Assembly (NCBI GenBank): GCA_002482725.1
Contig: DLGO01000148.1
Span: forward strand, 1 to 14,029
Length of the DNA stretch: 14,029 nt
Source of the DNA: Bacteroidetes bacterium UBA7692
Lineage (GTDB): Bacteria > Bacteroidota > Bacteroidia > Chitinophagales > LD1
Direction of reading: 5' to 3'
In this document: positions 7,834 through 14,029 of the stretch, one piece after another
Layout: each line of letters opens with the position of its first letter
Numbering within the stretch: position 1 is the first letter of the stretch
The notes under the pieces: generated by a model
Database searches by the model: none
What the model was told of the DNA's origin: nothing
What the model saw: only the letters and a program-made list of their open reading frames with translations
Made by a program: the position numbers and the translations under genes

Positions 7834-10293
7834 TTATTTCTTTTTCTTTTCGGGTACTGTAAAATTGAAGTTATAGCTGATAGATGGCACTATACGGAAA
7901 AGGTACGTTTTGGTAATTTCCGGATAAGGCGATATGCCTTTGGAGGCATCGCCTCCATTTATGCCAAAGTCCAGCGTGTACGCATTTTTACGGGCGTACA
8001 GGTTATAGATAGAAAAAGCAAGGCTGTGCTTATATGTTTTCCTTGTTTTCAGGTCGTAGTTCAACCCAAAGTCGAAACGGTGGTACGCAGGAAAACGGTA
8101 TGCATTGCGCTCAGAATAGGTAGGTAGTACCTGCCCGTCTATCAGCACCTTTCCATCCGGGTAGGTAACTGCATTGCCTGTATAATACAGGAATGTACCT
8201 GATATGCTCAGGCGCGGTATTATCTGGTAGATAACCACTACGCTCAGGTCGTGTGTACGGTCTTGTTTAGATGGGTAGTAGGTATTGTTGTTTACCCCTG
8301 CAAATTTGCGCTCCGTGCGCGATAGGGTATAGCTTATCCAGCCGGTAACCTTGCCCGTTTTTTTGCGCAGGTAAAACTCACCGCCGTATGCGCGTCCCGT
8401 GCCATATATCAGCTGGCTTTCTACCTGCTCGTTTGCACGTAGCTGTGCATTATTCTTATAGTCTATCTGGTTGTGCAGGTACTTGTAGTATCCTTCTATG
8501 CTAAACTCAAATCGGTCTTTCCAGAAGTTAAGGTAATAACCAAGCGCTACCTGGTCTGCAATTTCAGTTTTTATGTTATTGCTGGAAAGCACCCACAGGT
8601 CGGTAGGGCTGCCTATTGTGGCATTTGATAGCTGGTGCACGTTTTGTGTGTTCCGGCTATATGATGTTTTGAAAGAGTGCTGTGGCAAAAAGTTATAGCT
8701 GATGGCCAGCCTTGGCTCTGGGTTTACGTAAGTTTTGCCGAATTTTCCAAGCGCCAGTTTGTTGCTATCGGTAGCAACTCCGTCAGCATTATAAGTATAG
8801 TATGTGCCTGGCCCTGTTGATGTATAGGTAGAAAGCCTGATGCCGTAGTTGATCTCTACCTGTTTTACAGGCTTCCACTCATGCTGTATATAGATCCCAT
8901 TTTCCCAACCATATTTACGTGTAAGCGCTATAGCATCTACCTTAGATGTGTCGCGCGAGGTCACAGAGCCTGGCTTTATCGTGTGCATCGTGCTCATGAA
9001 ACCAAACTTGATGGCATGTTTGGAGTTAATATAATATTGAAAATCCTGTTTCAGATTGTAGTCAAGTACCTGTGACCGTATGCTTATGCCTATTACACTG
9101 GTGCTTATATCTATACCGTAGTCAAAGTTGTTTACTATAACTGAGGTATTAGAAAAAACCTTTTCAGAGAAAATGTGGTTCCAGCGAAGCGTACCTGTTA
9201 CGTTGCCATAGTTGATGCTAAAGCTCGAAGAGGAATTAATGCCAAACTTATCACGGCCAAAATAGCCTGAAAGGTATAGCCTGTCCTTTTGACCAATGCG
9301 GTAATTCATTTTCACATTCAGGTCATAAAAGTACAGTACGCTCCTGCGCAAATTAGTATCCTTTGCCGCTTTCAGAAAAACATCAGCGTATGTCCTGCGA
9401 CCCGATACAATAAACGATCCTTTATCTTTTACTATCGGCCCTTCCACATTCAGCCTGCTGGCTATCAAGCCTATACCACCGCCTATTACATAATTCTTGT
9501 CATTGCCATCTTTCATCTTTATATCTACCGTGCTCGATAGCCTTCCGCCGTATTCCGCCGGGCTGTTGCCTTTGTATAGGGTCACGTCCTTTATCACATC
9601 CGAGTTAAAGGTCGAAAAGAAGCCCAGCAAATGCGAAGCATTGTACACAGGTGCTTCATCCAGCAATATCAGGTTTTGGTCTGCTGCGCCACCACGTACA
9701 AAAAATCCCGAGTTGCCTTCACCCGCGCTTTTTACCCCCGGTAGTAGCTGCAGCGTTTTCATGATGTCGCGCTCGCCAAACAGTACTGGTATCTTTTCCA
9801 TTTCTTTTACCGATAGTTTTACAACGCCCATTTCTGCCTTAGTCAGGTTTTCCTTTTTGTTGCCCACTACTTCCACAGCGCTCAGCTCTGTAGAGCCTGC
9901 ATTCATGCGAAAGTTCCTCCTTACATTGCTGTCCAGCACCACCGTTACCGTGCTGTCCTGGTAGCCTACATAGCGCATCAGGAAGTTGTACGTCCCTTTT
10001 GGCAGGGTTAGTGAGTAAAATCCGTATGCATTTGTTACGGCGCCTATGCCCTGTTTTTCTTTCACTACTATACTCGCGCCTATCAGCTCTTCACCGTTGG
10101 CAGCATCGGTTATGGCACCACTTATAGTATAGTTCTGCGCCTGCGCAGAAAAGCAAATGGTAATAAAAGCCAGCGTTATAAGCCGGTAAAAATATGGCAC
10201 AGACAATTTTTTAGATGGTACGTAAAAGTGTGGAACGGCGAAAATACGTATGTATTTTATCTCCCCCGACAAAAAATAACAAAAATCAGCCAT
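7834..10293 (-). CDS. TonB-dependent outer-membrane receptor
   Basis: This protein of up to 819 residues imports a ligand across the outer membrane using TonB energy. In order it shows a hydrophobic signal segment ending in FSAQAQ (about 32-53), a CarboxypepD-regulatory-like domain (about 54-140: SGAITDAANGEELIGASIVV, later AYGFYSLTLPKGTY), a plug domain (about 150-265, with LLPGVKSAGEGNSGFFVRGG and AEYGGRLSSTVDIKM), and a C-terminal beta-barrel. It is shorter than a SusC porin and is followed by DUF4249 rather than SusD. The ATG at 10293 overlaps the permease stop by one base. It would place about 31 residues before a normal signal peptide, and a promoter-like pair lies inside that extension. 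A start at GTG 10200 or TTG 10206 gives a conventional signal peptide, so the N-terminus is uncertain. Confidence 0.93.
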   Translation of the reverse strand: MADFCYFLSGEIKYIRIFAVPHFYVPSKKLSVPYFYRLITLAFITICFSAQAQNYTISGAITDAANGEELIGASIVVKEKQGIGAVTNAYGFYSLTLPKGTYNFLMRYVGYQDSTVTVVLDSNVRRNFRMNAGSTELSAVEVVGNKKENLTKAEMGVVKLSVKEMEKIPVLFGERDIMKTLQLLPGVKSAGEGNSGFFVRGGAADQNLILLDEAPVYNASHLLGFFSTFNSDVIKDVTLYKGNSPAEYGGRLSSTVDIKMKDGNDKNYVIGGGIGLIASRLNVEGPIVKDKGSFIVSGRRTYADVFLKAAKDTNLRRSVLYFYDLNVKMNYRIGQKDRLYLSGYFGRDKFGINSSSSFSINYGNVTGTLRWNHIFSEKVFSNTSVIVNNFDYGIDISTSVIGISIRSQVLDYNLKQDFQYYINSKHAIKFGFMSTMHTIKPGSVTSRDTSKVDAIALTRKYGWENGIYIQHEWKPVKQVEINYGIRLSTYTSTGPGTYYTYNADGVATDSNKLALGKFGKTYVNPEPRLAISYNFLPQHSFKTSYSRNTQNVHQLSNATIGSPTDLWVLSSNNIKTEIADQVALGYYLNFWKDRFEFSIEGYYKYLHNQIDYKNNAQLRANEQVESQLIYGTGRAYGGEFYLRKKTGKVTGWISYTLSRTERKFAGVNNNTYYPSKQDRTHDLSVVVIYQIIPRLSISGTFLYYTGNAVTYPDGKVLIDGQVLPTYSERNAYRFPAYHRFDFGLNYDLKTRKTYKHSLAFSIYNLYARKNAYTLDFGINGGDASKGISPYPEITKTYLFRIVPSISYNFNFTVPEKKKK
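10239..10276 (-). promoter_or_regulatory. Candidate promoter inside the receptor 5' extension
   Basis: On the minus strand TTTTTTG (10276-10270) and TATTTTCG (10246-10239) are 23 bp apart. They resemble the Bacteroidota -33 and -7 boxes with one -7 mismatch. Transcription from here would begin near 10230, upstream of the alternative GTG start at 10200, and would drive the receptor and DUF4249 genes independently of the permease. Confidence 0.35.
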
Positions 10294-11648
10294 TAATGTT
10301 CAGGTACTGCCTGTTTCACAAAAACATGGTATAAACAGTAGCTTACTGCTATAATAGATACGAAGATAACTGCAAGCAGCTGATTGTAGTAAGCCATGGC
10401 CAAAATGGCAATCACAGCTATGACTAAGGCAATGATTGGGAAAACCGGGTAAAATGGAACCCTAAATGGTCGTTCCAGGTTTGGCTCTGCATTTCTCAGC
10501 TTAAAGAGCACGAAACAAGCAAATATATACATCGTTAAAGCTCCGAAAACAGATATGGTTATAATTTCATTGGCCTTGCCGGAAAACAAAGCTATTATAC
10601 CGATCACCATATTAAATATCAAGGCAATGTGCGGAGTTTTGAATCTTGGATGTATACGGCCTAGTAACTCAGGGAATTGCTTTGCCTTGCCAAATTCATA
10701 GGTAGTTCTTCCCGCTGCCAGCAACAACCCGTTAAAGGATGCTACAAAACCAAATATTCCTATGCTCAGCAACATGGTGTAAAGAAAGCTATCTTCTCCT
10801 GTTATTTGTGCTAGAGCCATCGGTAGTGGCGAATCGCTGATATTGCCATTGGCATCGTATACCACTTTTTCCCAGCCACCTACTCCGGTAGCAGATAAGA
10901 AAGTCATAGCGGCCAATATACCTAAGGTGGCCATGGAGTAAACAAAACCTTTGGTTATGTTTTTTTGCGGATTAATGGTTTCTTCAGCCACATTAGCCAA
11001 GCCTTCCATGCCTAGGAAGAACCAAATTGCAAAAGGGATTGCAGCAAAAATACCCGGTATACCATGCGGAAAAGCATTTGCCGTCACATTGCTCAACTGA
11101 AAATGAGGTAACGTGATAGAAGCAAAAAGGGTAAGTTCTGCTACTGCTATTATCGTGATTCCCAATTCCAGGATAGCTGTTAATTTTACGCCCAATATAT
11201 TTACAGTAGTAAATAAGAAATATGCTGCAAGACTAAATACCATAGCAGGTATACTGGGATGTAGCAAGTGAAAATAAGCACCTATGCCCAAGGCTATGGC
11301 AGGTGGTGCAAAAACAAACTCTATCCACTGCGCCATGCCTGCTATAAAGCCCACCTCGCGGCCATAAGCGCGCGATGTATAATCGAATATACCTCCCGCC
11401 TTTGGTATGGCACAGGCCAACTCCGAATAGGATAACGAAAAAGTAATGTACATAATGAGGATGAAAAAGGTGGCAATACCCAAACCAAGTGTGCCTCCCT
11501 TATCCAGGCCGATATTCCAACCGAAATACATGCCCGAAATAACATAACCTACACCCAGGCCCCACAGCATCAATGGCGTTAGGGTACGCTCCAGACCAAC
11601 ATTTGTACTCATACTCTCAAACGTAAGGCATTTTTTTGGCGTAATCAT
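10293..11648 (-). CDS. EAT-like ethanolamine/amino-acid permease (APC superfamily)
   Basis: An integral inner-membrane transporter of 451 residues with about 12 hydrophobic segments. Its sequence resembles the EAT (ethanolamine permease) branch of the APC superfamily: GYVISGMYFGWNIGL around 34-48, SYSELACAIPKAGG at 73-86, FAPPAIALGIGAYFH around 113-127, GMEGLANVAEE around 213-223, and the RPFRVPFYPVFP segment near the C-terminus. Ethanolamine or an amino acid is the likely substrate, but no ethanolamine ammonia-lyase genes are in the window to support the former. An internal ATG at 11612 (MSTNVGLERTL) is an alternative start that fits the usual short N-terminus of the family. The stop overlaps the receptor's first ATG by one base (TAATG), hinting at cotranscription or translational coupling. 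Confidence 0.87.
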   Translation of the reverse strand: MITPKKCLTFESMSTNVGLERTLTPLMLWGLGVGYVISGMYFGWNIGLDKGGTLGLGIATFFILIMYITFSLSYSELACAIPKAGGIFDYTSRAYGREVGFIAGMAQWIEFVFAPPAIALGIGAYFHLLHPSIPAMVFSLAAYFLFTTVNILGVKLTAILELGITIIAVAELTLFASITLPHFQLSNVTANAFPHGIPGIFAAIPFAIWFFLGMEGLANVAEETINPQKNITKGFVYSMATLGILAAMTFLSATGVGGWEKVVYDANGNISDSPLPMALAQITGEDSFLYTMLLSIGIFGFVASFNGLLLAAGRTTYEFGKAKQFPELLGRIHPRFKTPHIALIFNMVIGIIALFSGKANEIITISVFGALTMYIFACFVLFKLRNAEPNLERPFRVPFYPVFPIIALVIAVIAILAMAYYNQLLAVIFVSIIAVSYCLYHVFVKQAVPEH

Positions 11649-11800
11649 ATATTTTTAGATATACTCCGTTTTTAATTGATAGTAAGCTGCTTAAGCTAGG
11701 GTTGAACCTAACAATAATCATGAAACATTGGCGTATATAATCTATTAAGAATATGCCTTATAATTGTATATCAAAACTCTAATTATAACCACGAATCCAA

Positions 11801-11830
11801 TTGAAGTTTTTTCTCAGGATAGTAAATTTA
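11801..11830 (+). promoter_or_regulatory. Candidate promoter of the SGNH hydrolase
   Basis: TTG at 11801-11803 and TAAATTTA at 11823-11830 are 19 bp apart, near the Bacteroidota spacing, with one mismatch in the -7 box. The ATG at 11859 would have a leader of roughly 20 nt. It sits in the 210-bp divergent, AT-rich gap between the permease and this gene. I found no clear permease promoter there. Confidence 0.35.
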
Positions 11831-11858
11831 GGGAATGTTATATTATGAAACTTAAGTA

Positions 11859-13151
11859 ATGAGAAAACTCCTGACAGTCTTTTTTGTGGTGGGTTTAGCT
11901 ATTTTATTTTCCTCCATGAGAAGCGGAACAAATTTTTGGGACTGGGCTAAGTTCGAGATAGGCCAGTTCGATAATACCGTGCAGTACCTTCAAATAGGAT
12001 TTCCAAGGTTAGCAAAGTTCCACGCATTTGTGATATATGCCTTGTCATTTTATGGAGGATTGGTATTATTTAATCGAATAGCCTCCTGTAGTCTGGATAA
12101 TTTATTTACTAAAGTTATTACTAAAGTTTTCCTTGCAGGCGATGATTTGAAGCAAAACTGGCGGGCATATTGCTTGTCTGTTTTTTTTTCTATAGTAATC
12201 GCAATAGGTGTTGCTGAAGTTTTTTTGAGAAAGAAAGGCGAATGGAAAATATACAGTGAAGAAAGTACAGGCATATATAATTCTCCTTTCAGCACTTCAT
12301 TTATAAAGGGATGGTGCTGGGTTTTTGCAGCTAGAGATACAAATATTGTGGTAAATGCTGAATTTACCCATGAGAGAAGGACAAACAGCCTTGGTTTATG
12401 TGATCAGGAATTCTCGGCAAAGAAGAACCCTTTAAAAAAAAGGATTTTTTGCATTGGCGATTCTTTTACCGAAGGCGTGGGTGCCTCCCCTGACTCCACT
12501 TATCCGATGAGTCTCCAAAATATTTTGGGCGATAGTTTTGAAGTATATAATGCTGGTATAGGAGGCTCGGACCCTATTTTTGGATTTATGTTGCTGAAAC
12601 AAAAATTATTGGCATATAGACCCGATGAGGTAATTGTCACCGTAAACACTTCTGATGTAGATGATATTATGTTTAGGGGAGGGTTTGAGCGCTTCAAACC
12701 GGATACAACCCTGGAATTCAGGAAAGCCCCTGTATGGGAAATACTGTACGAGAAACTGCATCTGGTACGATTCTTTGTCCATAGGATTTTTAAAATGGAT
12801 TATCACTTTTTAAATCCTCAGGATTCAAAAATGGCATTTCACAACTCCACATCTTCTATTGAGCGTGCTATAGACAGTATTGCCGTGTTATCCAGCAAAG
12901 AAAATATAGGATTTAAAATAGTCTTTCATCCTTTTCTTGGAGATAGTGTAACTGGCTCTATCCCTACCCAAGATGTTCTAAACTATTGCACAAAAAATCA
13001 CATTCCAGTCATAAACATGCTAGACTCCATGAAAACAGGAGATACCAAACCGCAAAATTTTGCAGGTATATTCTGGCCGGCAGATGGCCATTATAACAAT
13101 CAAGGGTATCTTTTGATGTCGCGCATCATTGCTCGCTCTTTTGAGAAATAG
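11859..13151 (+). CDS. Membrane-anchored SGNH/GDSL-like hydrolase
   Basis: A 430-residue protein with three predicted membrane segments (about 3-21, 53-72 and 105-123) followed by an SGNH-type hydrolase domain. Block I is IGDSF at 199-203 with Ser202 as likely nucleophile. A glycine block NAGIGGSD lies at 231-238 and an asparagine-bearing block VNTSDVDD at about 262-269. The C-terminal DGHYN at 409-413 gives the catalytic Asp and His. Such proteins commonly deacylate esters on envelope glycans or polysaccharides, but no partner gene is present to say which. The gene is AT-rich (about 38% GC in one row counted) and lies beside a tRNA integration site. It could belong to variable DNA at this locus or simply to the host. 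No related genes lie close by. Confidence 0.85.
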   Translation: MRKLLTVFFVVGLAILFSSMRSGTNFWDWAKFEIGQFDNTVQYLQIGFPRLAKFHAFVIYALSFYGGLVLFNRIASCSLDNLFTKVITKVFLAGDDLKQNWRAYCLSVFFSIVIAIGVAEVFLRKKGEWKIYSEESTGIYNSPFSTSFIKGWCWVFAARDTNIVVNAEFTHERRTNSLGLCDQEFSAKKNPLKKRIFCIGDSFTEGVGASPDSTYPMSLQNILGDSFEVYNAGIGGSDPIFGFMLLKQKLLAYRPDEVIVTVNTSDVDDIMFRGGFERFKPDTTLEFRKAPVWEILYEKLHLVRFFVHRIFKMDYHFLNPQDSKMAFHNSTSSIERAIDSIAVLSSKENIGFKIVFHPFLGDSVTGSIPTQDVLNYCTKNHIPVINMLDSMKTGDTKPQNFAGIFWPADGHYNNQGYLLMSRIIARSFEK

Positions 13152-13210
13152 ATTACTGTTCTTAGGATTATTATAAACCCAAATCTTAATCGGACAAGAT
13201 ATTCATACTC

Positions 13211-13254
13211 CGACACGATAAGAGCGATACAAATGCATCGCTCTTATCGTGTCG
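13211..13254. terminator. Perfect 18-bp inverted repeat after the SGNH gene and tRNA 3' end
   Basis: CGACACGATAAGAGCGAT (13211-13228) and its exact reverse complement (13237-13254) flank an 8-nt loop. The right arm includes the last three bases of the tRNA-Pro fragment. Read on either strand, the stem follows a transcript end (SGNH gene on plus, tRNA on minus), so it could act as a two-way terminator or tRNA trailer structure. It lacks a T-run on both strands, so classical intrinsic termination is uncertain. Confidence 0.55.
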
Positions 13255-13298
13255 GGGTACCAAGATTCGAACTTGGGACCCCCTGCTCCCAAAGCAGG
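13252..13298 (-). pseudogene. 3' fragment of tRNA-Pro(UGG), attachment-site half
   Basis: On the minus strand the sequence gives a perfect anticodon stem CCTGC/GCAGG with loop TTTGGGA (anticodon TGG at 13291-13289, proline), variable loop GGGTC, T-stem CCAAG/CTTGG with loop TTCGAAT, then acceptor strand TACCCCG and discriminator A at 13252. CCA is not encoded. The matching 5' acceptor strand (CGGGGTA) and any D-arm are absent: sequence beyond 13298 is unrelated, and no such segment follows within about 150 nt. A functional tRNA is therefore not encoded here. This is what remains on the distal side when an element integrates into the 3' half of a tRNA gene. The complete gene should be restored at the element's other end, outside the window. 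Confidence 0.85.
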
Positions 13299-13301
13299 TT
13301 A

Positions 13302-13319
13302 TATGGCGGTTTCGCCATA
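13302..13319. repeat. Inverted repeat next to the attachment site
   Basis: TATGGCG and CGCCATA form a perfect 7-bp stem with a 4-nt loop, starting 4 nt inside the element from the tRNA fragment. The core GCCATA recurs at 13333-13338. Placement between the crossover region and the integrase suggests recombinase or accessory-factor binding sites. Confidence 0.45.
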
Positions 13320-13325
13320 CTTCCG

Positions 13326-13334
13326 TATTTTTGC
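13326..13334 (+). promoter_or_regulatory. Candidate -7 box for the integrase gene
   Basis: TATTTTTGC is an exact match to TAnnTTTGC, the Bacteroidota -7 element, on the strand of the integrase. A TTTG-like -33 box at the usual 17-23 bp spacing is not evident. The leader to the ATG at 13457 would be about 115 nt and would include the tandem repeat at 13400-13420. Confidence 0.35.
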
Positions 13335-13399
13335 CATAGCTGATATTCAATGAGTTAGGATTCTTACGGTGCCATCTGGTTCGGTACGGGATGCCGTCC

Positions 13400-13420
13400 T
13401 GCTTGCGCAATGCTTGCACA
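13400..13420 (+). repeat. Tandem 10-bp repeat upstream of the integrase
   Basis: TGCTTGCGCA (13400-13409) and TGCTTGCACA (13411-13420) match at 9 of 10 positions with one base between them, giving an 11-bp period that puts both on the same face of the helix. The pair is bracketed by CCTG (13398) and CAGG (ending 13422). Its position suits integrase arm-type sites or an operator controlling integrase expression. Confidence 0.45.
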
Positions 13421-13456
13421 GGATTCGTTCTTTCTAAAACTTAAAAAAACATTCGC

Positions 13457-14029
13457 ATGGAGACAAACGCATTGCTCCTCCTGGACGACAGGAGGAAGAG
13501 AGCCGACGGGCTGTACCCGGTAGTGGTACGAATCGTGCACAAGAGGAAGTACGCCCAGATCCTCACGGGCCTCAACGTCAGGCGCGAGGACTGGGATCAC
13601 GAGACAAGGGCCGTGCGCCCCACCTACCGGGGCACGGAATCGGTGAAGCGCCTCAACAACAGGATAGCCAAGATGAGGAACGACGCTATGGACACTATAT
13701 TCTCCCTGGACGAGAGGAAGAAGCTGGGTTCCCTCTCCGCCTCCCAGATCAAGGGCATCATCGAGGGCGCCCCCAACCGCCTCTCTCTCTTCGCCTTCGC
13801 GGAGAGGGTGATCTCCGAGATGGAGGAGGCTAACCAGATCGGCAACGCCCGCATATACTCTACCGCCCTCAGCGTGTTCAGGAAGTTCAACAAGGGCAAG
13901 GACCTCACCTTCGAGGAGCTGACCCCCGCCTACCTGGAGCGCTTCGAGCGGACCCACCTCGCCAAGGGGAACGCCGTCAACGGCCTCTCGGTCTACCTGC
14001 GCACGATACGGGCGATCTACAACAGGGCT
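13457..14029 (+). CDS. Tyrosine recombinase/integrase, 5' part only
   Basis: The first 191 codons are open to the window edge. The N-terminus (METNALLLLDDRRKRADGLY, then PVVVRIVHKRKYAQILTGLN) matches the Arm-DNA-binding domain of Bacteroidota site-specific recombinases, about residues 1-90. Residues about 108-191 (FAFAERVISEMEEANQIGNA onward to VYLRTIRAIYNRA) match the SAM-like core-binding domain (Phage_int_SAM_5 type). The catalytic domain with its Arg-His-Arg-Tyr residues lies beyond the window. The protein should cut and rejoin DNA at the neighbouring tRNA-Pro site. The ATG follows an A-rich leader, normal for this phylum. Codon use differs strongly from the host genes: C or G dominates third positions and AGG is frequent for arginine, a sign of transfer from a higher-GC donor. 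Confidence 0.9.
   Translation, partial: METNALLLLDDRRKRADGLYPVVVRIVHKRKYAQILTGLNVRREDWDHETRAVRPTYRGTESVKRLNNRIAKMRNDAMDTIFSLDERKKLGSLSASQIKGIIEGAPNRLSLFAFAERVISEMEEANQIGNARIYSTALSVFRKFNKGKDLTFEELTPAYLERFERTHLAKGNAVNGLSVYLRTIRAIYNRA

Larger units (their letters stand above)
13252..14029 (+). mobile_element. Left end of an integrative element at tRNA-Pro
   Basis: Three signs agree: a tRNA 3' half with its D-arm and 5' acceptor strand missing, a tyrosine recombinase gene starting 158 nt inside the break and reading inward, and a sharp rise in GC (58-65% in two integrase rows counted, against about 38% in the SGNH gene). The crossover lies somewhere in 13252-13298, and host DNA with the original tRNA trailer is to its left. 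The element continues past 14029, so whether it is an integrative conjugative element, a mobilisable island, a prophage or a satellite cannot be told. Confidence 0.78.

Noticed and set aside
13252..13298. A complete tRNA-Pro gene
   Set aside because: Only the anticodon arm, variable loop, T arm and 3' acceptor strand are present. The 5' acceptor CGGGGTA and D-arm are not found in the next 150 nt, and the anticodon loop is uninterrupted, so a tRNA intron does not explain it.
13364..13957. Long minus-strand open frames opposite the integrase
   Set aside because: These are antisense shadows of a GC-rich gene with strong third-position bias. The plus frame has clear recombinase domains.

Overview
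The window looks like chromosomal DNA from a Bacteroidota bacterium, most likely of the Chitinophagaceae type. The evidence is a SecA of about 1,100 residues, a TonB-dependent receptor with a CarboxypepD-like N-terminal domain paired with a DUF4249 lipoprotein, a DUF4265-like coding remnant, weak Shine-Dalgarno signals, and several sites resembling the Bacteroidota TTTG / TAnnTTTG promoter. Host genes are moderate to low in GC: about 38-50% in single 60-base rows counted by eye.

Left part (1-2600). A gene-poor stretch holds several hairpins. It is followed by an exported serine beta-lactamase/penicillin-binding-like hydrolase, which is flanked by two copies of a ~50-bp hairpin-rich direct repeat. 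Next, on the minus strand, is a DUF4265-type gene broken by two in-frame TAA codons.

Middle (2600-11650, all minus strand). Read in the direction of transcription, the order is: an EAT-like ethanolamine/amino-acid permease, a TonB-dependent outer-membrane receptor, and its DUF4249 lipoprotein partner. Junctions in this block are a 1-nt stop/start overlap and a 3-nt gap. After a 183-bp gap come secA and, 10 nt further on, an HSL-family alpha/beta hydrolase.

Right part (11650-14029). A divergent plus-strand gene encodes a membrane-anchored SGNH/GDSL-like hydrolase. It is followed by a perfect 18-bp inverted repeat and then by only the 3' 47 nt of a tRNA-Pro(UGG) gene (minus strand); its D-arm and 5' acceptor strand are absent. 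Directly beyond the break lie small repeats and the first 191 codons of a GC-rich Bacteroidota-type tyrosine recombinase that runs off the window. This is the expected layout of one end of an integrative element inserted into the 3' half of tRNA-Pro, with the host side on the left and the element on the right. The element's cargo, and the predicted intact tRNA-Pro at its far end, lie outside the window.

No CRISPR array, rRNA, transposase or recognisable defence system is visible. The most informative features are the integration junction and the doubly interrupted DUF4265-like gene.
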